Shown here in pieces: positions 8,838 through 16,092 of a DNA stretch of 64,000 bases; positions within the stretch are counted from its first letter, which is position 1, and every line of letters starts with the position of its first letter. The position numbers were made by a program, and so were the translations under genes. A model generated the notes under the pieces. The model saw only the letters and a list, made by a program, of their open reading frames with translations, was not told the origin of the DNA and searched no databases. The DNA is from CAIKMD01 sp035552195 (GTDB lineage: Bacteria > Pseudomonadota > Alphaproteobacteria > ATCC43930 > CGMCC-115725): positions 42,945 to 106,944 of the forward strand of contig DASZLU010000034.1 of assembly GCA_035552195.1 (NCBI GenBank). The letters are read 5' to 3'.

Positions 8838-10568
8838 TTAATCCTTGTCCAAAAGGAGCCGTATTTTCGCTGCGAGCGCATCGTAAGTGAAAGGCTTGAC
8901 GATGAGTTCGACACCTCGATCTAGTTTGCGGTTGTGGATGATGGCGTTCCTCGCATAGCCGGTCGTAAACAGCACTCTGATATCGGGGCGTCGCCGATGC
9001 GCCTCATCCGCGAGTTGTCGGCCGTTCAGGGCGCCCGGCAACCCAATGTCGGTGAATAGCAGCCTTATTTGAGGTTCAGTCATGAGCTTACTCAAGGCCG
9101 CATCGCCGTCGGCCGCTTCCAACACTACGTAACCCAGTTCTCGCAAAGTTTCGACGCTGTATTGCCGGACATCGGGCTCATCTTCAACAACAAGGATTGC
9201 TTCCCTGTCCGTTGCGAGAGGTGCTATCGACGACCGTTCGTTTCCAAGAGTCGGTGCTTCTGCTGCACCGGCGCGAAGAAAGTAAAGCTTTACGGTGGTA
9301 CCTAGCCCGGGCTCACTGTAGAGCTTGATGTGGCCGCGAGATTGTTTGACGAATCCATACACCTGCGACAGGCCAAGACCGGTGCCTTCGCCAGCCTTTT
9401 TCGTCGTGAAAAAAGGCTCGAAGGCTTTGGCGATCACCTCAGGTGTCATGCCGTATCCGCTATCGGTCACGGCCAGCATGACGTATTGCCCAGGCGTGAC
9501 CTCTTGATTTGAGGCCGCATAGGCTTCGTCCAGATGTGCGTTCGTCGTCTCAATCGTCAATTTTCCTCCAGCGGGCATCGCATCTCGTGCGTTGACGGCG
9601 AGATTGAGCAAGGCGTTTTCAAGCTGGTTGGTATCAGCCGAGATCGGCCAGAGCCCGGCGGAGAGCACCGTTTCGATCCTGATGCTTTCACCAATCGTGC
9701 GCACGAGCAGGTCGGACATGTTAATAACGAGCTTGTTCACATCAACCGGCCTTGGATCGAGCGGCTGTTGGCGCGAGAAGGCCAATAGACGATGAACCAA
9801 CGTGGTTGCGCGTTCAGTACCGCGCAAGGCCCTGGCGAGTAGCTCGTCGAGTTGCGCGTTAGTCCCTCCAAATTGCCGCTGGGCCGTCTGAATATTTCCG
9901 CCAATGATGGTGAGCAGATTGTTGAAGTCGTGGGCCACACCCCCAGTAAGTTGGCCGACAGCGTCCATCTTCTGGCTCTGGCGCATCCGCTCCTCGGCCA
10001 AACGTCTCTCGGTGAGATCGCAAGTAATTTTGGCGAATTGCACGACGGCCCCCGTACTATCGCGGATCGCGTCGATAACCGCGCTCGCCCAAAATCGGCT
10101 CCCGTCTTTGCGAATACGCCATCCTTCGGCTTCAAACTTGCCGGTACGGGCAGCCGTGGCCAACGCCCGTTTCGGTAGGTCGGTCTCCTGATCCTCTTCT
10201 GTATAGAACCGCGCGAAGTTTTCCCCGACGATTTCGCGAGCGGTGTACCCTTTGATTCGTTCTGCGCCGGCATTCCAAGTCATGACGACGCCATCCAAGT
10301 CGAGCGTATAGATCGCGTAGTCGGCTATGCCTTCGACCAATTTGCGGAAAGTAGCGTCGGTTTCGTCAGACCGATCGGTGACTCGCGCGATCCCCTCATG
10401 ATGGATGCAGCGCCCATCTTGCCAAATCTGAAAGCCGCCATACTCCTTATGCGCACCGTAAATCCCGCGTGCAGCAATTGTTGCATCGCCGTCGGTTTGC
10501 ACATCCAGTTCTTCCCGCCCTGCGATATGTCCGTCCGGTCCGAGAAAATAACACCGATAGGTCGGCAT
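8838..10568 (-). CDS. PAS hybrid histidine kinase with N-terminal DUF6894-like domain
   Basis: 576 residues; the ATG at 10568 has a strong TTTGGAGGACATT ribosome-binding region. Domains in order: a DUF6894-like N-terminal module (1-65, MPTYRCYFLGPDGHIAGREE through DGRCIHHE); a PAS domain (about 75-190, VEGIADYAIYTLDLDGVVMT, ending in a PAC-type TCDLTERRLAEERMRQ); HisKA with VAHDFNNLL, phospho-acceptor His213; a HATPase with N box NLAVNARDAMP, G1 DSGYGMTPEV and G2 GTGLGLSQVYGF; and a C-terminal receiver (460-576) with acceptor Asp507 in FTDIGLPG and the KPF lysine. No transmembrane segment is seen, so it is a cytosolic sensor. No output regulator gene is adjacent. The signal is unknown; the PAS domain may bind a cofactor or small ligand. 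Confidence 0.93.
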   Translation of the reverse strand: MPTYRCYFLGPDGHIAGREELDVQTDGDATIAARGIYGAHKEYGGFQIWQDGRCIHHEGIARVTDRSDETDATFRKLVEGIADYAIYTLDLDGVVMTWNAGAERIKGYTAREIVGENFARFYTEEDQETDLPKRALATAARTGKFEAEGWRIRKDGSRFWASAVIDAIRDSTGAVVQFAKITCDLTERRLAEERMRQSQKMDAVGQLTGGVAHDFNNLLTIIGGNIQTAQRQFGGTNAQLDELLARALRGTERATTLVHRLLAFSRQQPLDPRPVDVNKLVINMSDLLVRTIGESIRIETVLSAGLWPISADTNQLENALLNLAVNARDAMPAGGKLTIETTNAHLDEAYAASNQEVTPGQYVMLAVTDSGYGMTPEVIAKAFEPFFTTKKAGEGTGLGLSQVYGFVKQSRGHIKLYSEPGLGTTVKLYFLRAGAAEAPTLGNERSSIAPLATDREAILVVEDEPDVRQYSVETLRELGYVVLEAADGDAALSKLMTEPQIRLLFTDIGLPGALNGRQLADEAHRRRPDIRVLFTTGYARNAIIHNRKLDRGVELIVKPFTYDALAAKIRLLLDKD

Positions 10569-10980
10569 AATGTCCTCCAAACACGCTATGCGCGGCAATC
10601 CGGCTCAAAGATGTGAAGTAAGGAAGTAAAGCCGACGCTCTGCGTTCGGTTCCCTGGCTGAGCTCAAGGTATCATTTGGCGTGCCCGTTACCGTTATCCC
10701 GTCACCGTTATGACGAATCGGGTAAGACGAATCGGGCATAATGCTCCTCGCGGAGACCGGCATGACGTTCGGCCGCTGGCGACACCATAATCGCTGCAGC
10801 GCCTGTCCGTAGGCGCGGCCGTGCGTTACCTGAAGATTTTTGCTACCAGTCCGTTAGCGCCTTCATCACGATATTCAAGGAACCATTGGGTCCGTCGCCC
10901 CGACGCCATCTCGCCTACGGAGCGCATGGGTGTGCTTACGTAATCACGCGGCCAACCGAAAGCGGGTTACGCCTCGAGCG
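10569..10980. other. Gene-poor spacer upstream of the histidine kinase
   Basis: 412 bases with no convincing gene. The only frames are short; a minus-strand 33-codon frame starting near 10926 has no ribosome-binding site. The part nearest the kinase start carries short direct repeats (listed separately), and the kinase promoter must lie here. Confidence 0.5.
10712..10736. repeat. Tandem 11-base direct repeat in kinase upstream region
   Basis: GACGAATCGGG occurs at 10712-10722 and again at 10726-10736, a 14-base period, about 145-170 bases upstream of the kinase start. A CACCGTTAT-like motif is also nearly repeated just before it (10690-10712). It could be a regulator-binding direct repeat or simple local duplication. 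Confidence 0.4.
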
Positions 10981-11151
10981 TTAGCAGCCGCCGTCCGATT
11001 TCGGCGGATCGAGACCATCCAGATCATCGGCCCACCTAACAAGATCGTTTGCCACCTCGATCAACGCGGCTTTCGATTTCGTATCCGTGATTGTGTGACT
11101 GACAGCCAGCAATTGCGCGGCATGCGCGCGAAGGTACTTTGACCCGAGCAT
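10981..11151 (-). CDS. Small helical protein, 56 residues
   Basis: A short minus-strand frame from the ATG at 11151 to TAA at 10981, beginning MLGSKYLRAHAAQLLAVS and ending with a Pro/Asp/Gly tail. GGAG sits 6 bases before the ATG. The protein is a probable single helix pair with an Ala/Leu-rich heptad-like pattern, the general look of small rhizobial proteins that carry one helical hairpin. It starts 12 bases after the stop of the 64-residue gene upstream, so they form an operon. The Shine-Dalgarno sequence lies in one arm of a perfect hairpin (11154-11175). No function is known. Confidence 0.6.
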   Translation of the reverse strand: MLGSKYLRAHAAQLLAVSHTITDTKSKAALIEVANDLVRWADDLDGLDPPKSDGGC

Positions 11152-11153
11152 TT

Positions 11154-11175
11154 GATACTCCTGCTAAGGAGTATC
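11154..11175 (-). promoter_or_regulatory. Hairpin covering the ribosome-binding site of the 56-residue gene
   Basis: A perfect 8-base inverted repeat, GATACTCC / GGAGTATC with a 6-base loop. On the minus-strand transcript the 3' arm contains the GGAG of the downstream small gene, while the loop contains the TAG stop (11164-11166) of the upstream small gene. A ribosome finishing the first gene would open the stem, so this looks like a device for translational coupling. The geometry is seen in the sequence; the mechanism is inference. Confidence 0.6.
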
Positions 11176-11358
11176 GCTTTGCGAAGCTGGCTTATCCTGC
11201 CTGCCGGTGCTCTGGTCTTGGCGTTCGAGCTCAATTGCCTGCTGCTCAAGCTCATCAGCTAGTGCTTCTAGAGCCTTTCTTGCATGGCTGTCGGTGAGAG
11301 CCGCTGCCAAACCTCGCGCATGAGTGGCTTTGTCCCGCAGTTTCTGGGCTTCGCTCAC
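11164..11358 (-). CDS. Small helical protein, 64 residues
   Basis: Starts at a GTG (11356-11358) preceded by AAGGAC and ends with TAG at 11164. The protein begins MSEAQKLRDKATHARGLAAA and is almost wholly predicted helix with alternating Ala, Leu, Glu and Arg, ending in a polar Gln/Ser/Asp tail. This is the pattern of the widespread but uncharacterised short helical proteins of Bradyrhizobium and relatives. It is the first gene of a two-gene operon with the 56-residue gene. No catalytic motif or signal peptide is present. Confidence 0.65.
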   Translation of the reverse strand: MSEAQKLRDKATHARGLAAALTDSHARKALEALADELEQQAIELERQDQSTGRQDKPASQSDTP

Positions 11359-11653
11359 GATACCGTCCTTATTACAGGCGGGAGTGTGCGCAACCTCTCT
11401 TCAGGGGGTAGGCGGATCTCTCAGCCGCTGATGCCTGGCGTCTTGCCGTGCCAGCGATAACAAGAACCTATGCACGATCGGTGCGCCGCGCCAGGTCGAT
11501 TAGTCTCCGCCGCGGAATCGTCTTATTTGGCGTCAGCGGTCGATCGAAGAAAAGCCCCGCGGAGCGGGGCTAGTGTCATTCTTTCATTTGGATACGCGCA
11601 CACGATATAGAAATTCACCCCGATAACACCCTTGCGCAGTCGAGGTTCCGCTT
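11359..11653. other. Spacer with a possible truncated gene tail
   Basis: No complete gene. On the minus strand, codons running from about 11640 to a TGA at 11584-11586 read as a plausible C-terminus (ending GEFLYRVRVSK), and a hairpin terminator follows at 11551-11571. This would fit the tail of a gene broken by the IS5-type remnant at 11654. The reading is short and tentative. Confidence 0.3.
11551..11571 (-). terminator. Rho-independent terminator (minus strand)
   Basis: AGCCCCGC-GGA-GCGGGGCT, an 8-base GC stem with a 3-base loop, followed on the minus strand by TTTTC. There is no equivalent T-run on the plus strand, so it points to a minus-strand transcript ending here. Confidence 0.6.
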
Positions 11654-11941
11654 TAGCTGATAACGCATGCCAGCCGATCGGAGCCCCGGGGCGACTGTTC
11701 TGCCAAAATCTCGAAATCCGCAGCCAGACGCCCGCCTTGGCCCAGCGATTGGAGCGGTCGTAACAGGTTGTGTAGGGCCCGTACCGCTCCGGCAGATCAC
11801 GCCACGGCGAGCCCGCCCGCAGAACGTAGAATATCCCATTTCAGGATCCGACGATCATCCATCGCGGAACCCGCGCCACTTATTCGGCAGCAACGGGCCG
11901 ATGATCGACCATTCCCGATCACTCAGATCAAAGCGAGCCAT
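11654..11941 (-). pseudogene. IS5-family transposase remnant (frameshifted, 5' end only)
   Basis: The minus strand from the ATG at 11941 reads MARFDLSDREWSIIGPLLPN, the usual N-terminus of IS5-family (IS427-type) transposases. After about 27 codons the frame is lost. Family sequence resumes in other frames as MDDRRIL, then GIFYVLRAGSPWRDLPERYG and RWAKAGVWLRI. At least three small indels are needed to join these. Only about 95 codons remain, against roughly 250 in full elements, and the catalytic DDE region is missing. A ribosome-binding GGAG lies before the ATG. I could not identify both inverted-repeat ends. The element is dead and marks this as an old insertion site. Confidence 0.8.
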
Positions 11942-12269
11942 CAAGTGTCTCCTTCGAGAAACTTGAAGCACGCCCTGCCAGTCGCAGCCAGAAGCCGGCA
12001 AAATGACTGCGTCCATCTTCCCCATTGCGGCCGGTTGCCACTGGGCATGTGCGTTAGCGAAACGCGCCAGGCGAGAATGGGTTCAGCACGTCTTATCCGC
12101 CGCAGGTCTCGTTACGAATTGCGAGTGACCGCTGGATTATCCGATTTTTTTCCGACGTCGGAGTGATGGGCATGGCCGCGAAGAAGGCACATATCACCCC
12201 ATCACTTTCACGATATTCGCTGTGAGCTGCGCGGAAAACCCGCAATTGGCGGGCTTTTATCCTGGTCAG
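11942..12269. other. Spacer between IS remnant and phosphatase-fold gene
   Basis: 328 bases without a supported gene. It includes a short TCCGACGTCGGA palindrome after a T-run near 12150 and a hairpin terminator at its right end (12235-12258). The plus-strand frame that crosses this area is read antisense to the transposase remnant and has no family resemblance. Confidence 0.5.
12235..12258. terminator. Bidirectional hairpin terminator after the phosphatase-fold gene
   Basis: CCCGC-AATTG-GCGGG with CTTTT on the plus side and TTTTCC on the minus side. It lies 12 bases past the stop of the minus-strand gene at 12270, so it most likely ends that transcript. Confidence 0.6.
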
Positions 12270-12872
12270 CTACGCGACTTGCAATTCGACGACGATCGGG
12301 TGGTGATCGGAGGGACCACGCTCCAGGGTGCGCACGTCGGCACAGCAAAGGCCGCGGATAAGGCAGCGATCGAGCCGGAACGGCAGGATATCGGCGGCGC
12401 GGATCGTCGGCTTGCGGGGGCCGACATCCCTGAAGCCCGAGATGATGGTGGGTCCGACGGCGTTGTAGTCGCCGATCACCGCCGCGGGGCCTTGCAGCGT
12501 CTTGGCGATACGAAGCAGTTGCCGGCGATTGAGCAACTGCCCATGCGACAGATGGACGTTCGCGAAAGTGATATCGCCGATGCGAAAGAGCTGCGCGACG
12601 CGCGGCGGCACCCGACCCGGCATGCGCGAATAGGGCAACGGCAGCACTTGCAAATCGATCAGCGGTTGCGGGCTCCAGGCCACGAGGCCGTGGATCCTGC
12701 CGGGGGACGGCTCGCGCCAATAATGTCCGCCGGCCAAGGTGGCCAAGGCGTCCATTTCTTTCGTCGCTTCCTGAAGGAGAAGCAGATCGGGCTGCTCGCG
12801 GTCGATCAGCGCTACGACATCCTCAACCGCAGCGCCAACCAGACGCAGCAAGTTCCAACTGACGACTTTCAC
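12270..12872 (-). CDS. Endonuclease/exonuclease/phosphatase family protein
   Basis: 200 residues from a GTG at 12872 (MKVVSWNLLRLVGAAVEDVV). Family marks are the N-terminal SWNLLR Asn, the metal-binding Glu in LLLLQEATKEMD, NVHLSHGQ, the Asp/Asn pair VIGDYNAVGP and the C-terminal SDHHPIVVEL. These make up the DNase I-like fold with catalytic His and Asp. Members cleave nucleic acid or phospholipid/phosphoinositide phosphodiesters; the substrate here is not predictable. No signal peptide is seen, so it is probably cytosolic. The gene is divergent from cardiolipin synthase (173-base gap). Such a neighbour fits a lipid or nucleic acid phosphodiesterase role only weakly. Confidence 0.85.
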   Translation of the reverse strand: MKVVSWNLLRLVGAAVEDVVALIDREQPDLLLLQEATKEMDALATLAGGHYWREPSPGRIHGLVAWSPQPLIDLQVLPLPYSRMPGRVPPRVAQLFRIGDITFANVHLSHGQLLNRRQLLRIAKTLQGPAAVIGDYNAVGPTIISGFRDVGPRKPTIRAADILPFRLDRCLIRGLCCADVRTLERGPSDHHPIVVELQVA

Positions 12873-13045
12873 GATAAAGGACTCTTACGTTTTAAAAGGG
12901 CTCGCATCGGCCACGGGTGCCTGGCGCATCTCGCTTTGCCGACACTCAACACCGCACTGTCTCACGTCAAGTTGGGCCGCTAGCGTTAAAGTTGGGTTAA
13001 ACTGCCCGAAGTTCAATCCTGTCGCGCACATGGAAGGACCGATTT

Positions 13046-14464
13046 GTGCTGGAAATTTTCGGCCACTGGGGGGCCGTAGCATTATCTCTCGTCCATTTTC
13101 CCCTGGCGGTCGCGGTTACTTTGCATGTGCTATTCAATAAACGCGAGGTCGGGTCTGCCATCGCGTGGATCGGCCTCGCCTGGCTCTCGCCGTTCGTCGG
13201 CAGCCTCCTCTATCTGCTATTCGGCATCAACCGCGTGCGTCGTCGGGCCACCCAATTTCGCGGCGTCGAGAATTCTCGCGCCACGGCGGTTTTGCCCGGC
13301 GAGCCGAACTGCGACGACCATCTGTTTGCGCTGGAGAGGGCGGGCGGCCAGATCACGCGACGCCCGACCGAGCCGGGTAATGCCATCAGCCTGCTGCAAA
13401 ACGGCGACCAGGCCTACCCCGAGATGCTCGCGGCAATCCGGGCGGCCCAAGTCAGTATCGCGCTGTGCAGCTATCTCTTCCGCAGCGACGTCATCGGCCG
13501 CACTTTCATCGATGCGCTCGACGATGCCCATCGCCGCGGCGTCGGGGTCCGTGTTCTCATCGATGGCGTCGGCAGCGGCTATTTCCTTACACCCACCTAT
13601 TGGCAATTGCGGCGCCGCGGCATCAAGGTTGTGCGTTTCATGCACTCGCCGCTGCCATGGCGTATGCCGTTCATCAATCTCCGGACACACAAGAAGCTTC
13701 TCGTCGTCGATGGCCGCGTCGCCTTCATGGGTGGCCTCAACATCGGCGACGAGAATGTCGTGGCCAACAGCCCCGCGCATCCGGTGCGTGACACGCATTT
13801 CCGGGTCGAAGGACCCGTGGTTCGGCAACTCATGGAGAGTTTCGCGAGGGACTGGCTCTTCACCGCCGGCGAGACTCTCGCTGACATAACGTGGTTCCCT
13901 CAGCGATCCGAGGCGGTGGGTCAAATCATGGCACGCGCGGTGCTCTCGGGACCCGACACCGACATCGAGAAAATCGAATTTCTGATGCTGGAGGCAATCG
14001 GCTGCGCGCAGTCCTCCATCAGGATCATGACGCCTTACTTTCTGCCCGAAGACCGGTTGATCACCGCTCTGAGCCTCGCCGCGCTCCGCGGCGTCGATGT
14101 CCGTATCGTCATTCCGAGGCAAAGCAACCGCCGCGTCGTCGACTGGGCAACGCGCAGCCATATAGCGCCACTGCTTGTCGCGGGCTGCCGCATCTGGGAG
14201 AACCCGCCTCCCTTCGAACATTCCAAGCTTATGACGATCGATGGCGCATGGGGCCTTGTGGGTAGCGCCAATTGGGACATGCGCAGCTTTCGCCTCAATT
14301 TCGAGCTCAACATCGAGACCTACGACCACAACCTCGCCCAACAGATCGACGCTTTGATCGCGAGCAAACAGCGGACACCGGTGACCGAAGCTTCACTCGA
14401 TGCGAGATCGTTCGTGGCAGAACTGATCGGCAACGGCGCCCGTCTCATGCTGCCCTATCTGTGA
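13046..14464 (+). CDS. cls: Cardiolipin synthase (phospholipase D family)
   Basis: 472 residues from a GTG at 13046 preceded by GGAAGGA. Two N-terminal membrane segments (about 7-28 and 38-60, ending WLSPFVGSLLYLLFGINRVR) anchor it in the inner membrane. Two phospholipase D HKD motifs follow: HKKLLVVDGRVAFMGG starting at His215 and HSKLMTIDGAWGLVGSANWD at His392. It condenses two phosphatidylglycerols (or PG plus PE in some family members) to cardiolipin and glycerol. Length and domain order match bacterial ClsA-type enzymes. It stands alone, with no lipid genes beside it apart from the divergent phosphatase-fold gene. Confidence 0.94.
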   Translation: MLEIFGHWGAVALSLVHFPLAVAVTLHVLFNKREVGSAIAWIGLAWLSPFVGSLLYLLFGINRVRRRATQFRGVENSRATAVLPGEPNCDDHLFALERAGGQITRRPTEPGNAISLLQNGDQAYPEMLAAIRAAQVSIALCSYLFRSDVIGRTFIDALDDAHRRGVGVRVLIDGVGSGYFLTPTYWQLRRRGIKVVRFMHSPLPWRMPFINLRTHKKLLVVDGRVAFMGGLNIGDENVVANSPAHPVRDTHFRVEGPVVRQLMESFARDWLFTAGETLADITWFPQRSEAVGQIMARAVLSGPDTDIEKIEFLMLEAIGCAQSSIRIMTPYFLPEDRLITALSLAALRGVDVRIVIPRQSNRRVVDWATRSHIAPLLVAGCRIWENPPPFEHSKLMTIDGAWGLVGSANWDMRSFRLNFELNIETYDHNLAQQIDALIASKQRTPVTEASLDARSFVAELIGNGARLMLPYL

Positions 14465-14824
14465 ACGTTGCCGCCTGGGGCAGATTGATCGGCACCTGCA
14501 TCGCACACGTGCAAAACCCCGCCGTTCTTGGCTTTTGTCGACTTTTGTGAGATCATTCCTCGTTGGTTGGTACGCCTCGTTATCGTTGGCATCAACCGGG
14601 GAGAGAACCAGTACAAGCGCTGAAGAAATCGGTGCTGAGCCGCGTGCTCAGCGCTGCCGCTGTATTTGGGCGCGCTCCTTAAAGCGGCGCGGCCGACACG
14701 ATCACGGCTCATTGTCACCACGGTTGCGTCCCTGTCGCTGTGAACGCGTTTTCGCCAGTTATTCCATATTCCTAAATGGGTCGAAATCCTTCGAAACGGC
14801 GCGACAAATATGAGGGGGTGCAAC
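14465..14824. other. Spacer, no supported gene
   Basis: 360 bases between cls and the methyltransferase pseudogene. A minus-strand frame crosses it, but it runs into the pseudogene in antisense, has no ribosome-binding site and looks compositional. No terminator with a T-run was found. The part near 14740-14824 (TTCC-TATT and a GAGGGGGT ribosome-binding region) must hold the signals of the downstream gene. Confidence 0.45.
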
Positions 14825-15756
14825 ATGGCACAGCTTGACGAAAACAAATTGAACGCATTCATCGGCAAAATGCTCGGTGATCTTGGCGGCGCGTTCAGCG
14901 TTCCCACGGTGCGGCTTGGATTCCGATTGGGCTTGTTCAAAGCCCTAAGCGAAGGCGCGGCGACCGCCGATGAGCTCGCTGCCCGCGCGGGCAAGCTTAC
15001 CCCGCGCTATGTGCGCGAATGGGCGTTGGCCCAAGCCGCCAATGGCTTCATCGACTATGACGGCGCCAGCGACCGCTTCAGCCTTTCGCCCGAGCAGGAA
15101 ATGGTGTTCGTGGCGAAAGACAGTCCCGTCTATCTCGAGGGCGGCTTCGAGCTCGCCGCCACGATGATCGAAGGCGAAGCAAAGGTCGAAAACGCGTTCC
15201 GCACGGGCCAAGGCGTGCGCTGGGGCGACACAGCAAGCTGCCTCTTTTGCGCCACCGGCACCTTTTTCCGTCCCGGCTATATCAACAACATCGTGCAAAA
15301 TTCGATTTTCACGAGCCTTCGATCGTAGAAGCGCGCAGGCATGCGGCAGAGCACGGCCTTGACGGTCGGGTGCGCTTCGAGGCGGCGAACGCGAAGGAAA
15401 TCGCCGAGAATGGATTCGATCTCGTGACCTTCTTCGATTGCCTCCACGACATGGGCGATCCGCGCGGCTGCGCAACGCATATGCGCCGGATCCTGAAAGA
15501 CGACGGTACATGGATGCTCGTCGAGCCGGCCGCCGGCGATACACCGAAGGACAACATGAATCCGGTCGGACGGCTCTACTACAATGCTTCAACCATGATC
15601 TGCGTGCCGACATCGCTGGATCAGGAAATAGGCGCCGCGCTCGGTGCTCAGGCGGGCGAAAAGAAGCTGACCGAGGTAATTGGCGCAGGCGGCTTTTCGC
15701 GCGTACGCCGCGCTTTCACGGGCCCCTTCAACATGGTGCTCGAAGCGCGGGCATAG
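14825..15756 (+). pseudogene. SAM-dependent methyltransferase, internal deletion and frameshift
   Basis: The frame from the ATG at 14825 (GAGGGGGT upstream) encodes a winged-helix dimerisation region (LGLFKALSEGAATADELAAR, YVREWALAQAANGFI) up to GYINNIVQ, then falls out of frame and stops at 15328. A second frame picks up at 15301 with FDFHEPSIVEARRHAAEHGL and runs through FDLVTFFDCLHDMGDP to the natural C-terminus at 15756. The 40-50 residues expected between these points, which in relatives carry the glycine-rich SAM-binding motif I, are absent. A deletion of about 130-140 bp, not a multiple of three, near 15296-15301 explains both facts. No functional enzyme can be made. Confidence 0.85.
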
Positions 15757-16092
15757 AAGCGCGCCTTAACGAGAACGTCATCATCGGCCGATCGCCAGTC
15801 CCTCAGCCGACGCATCAAAGTATGGCCTGAGCGCCGCGCGAGATTCCGGAAGATTGTGGCAAAGTTGTGCAAACCGCGATGCTGCAATGCATCGCTTTCG
15901 ACTCGCGCGCAAAAATTTTCGTGACGTAAAATCGCAGAACACTGCGCTGTGAATGCTACAGCCCAAGTCCCAAGCGGTGTCGCGCGGATTTTTTCACTTG
16001 CGAGATCGAATGTGATGGGCAGACTGGCCGCGCCAAACAACGCTCAGTTTCACCGCAATCTCGACACAACTGTGTCAGGGGGAAAAAATTTA

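Noticed and set aside
10868..10926. A minus-strand short frame starting MRSVGEMASGRR
   Set aside because: Only about 33 codons, no ribosome-binding site and no operon context.
11768..12166. A 132-codon plus-strand open frame
   Set aside because: It starts antisense to the transposase remnant and has no recognisable content.
14455..14994. A 179-codon minus-strand frame
   Set aside because: It runs antisense into the methyltransferase pseudogene and through the spacer with no ribosome-binding site.
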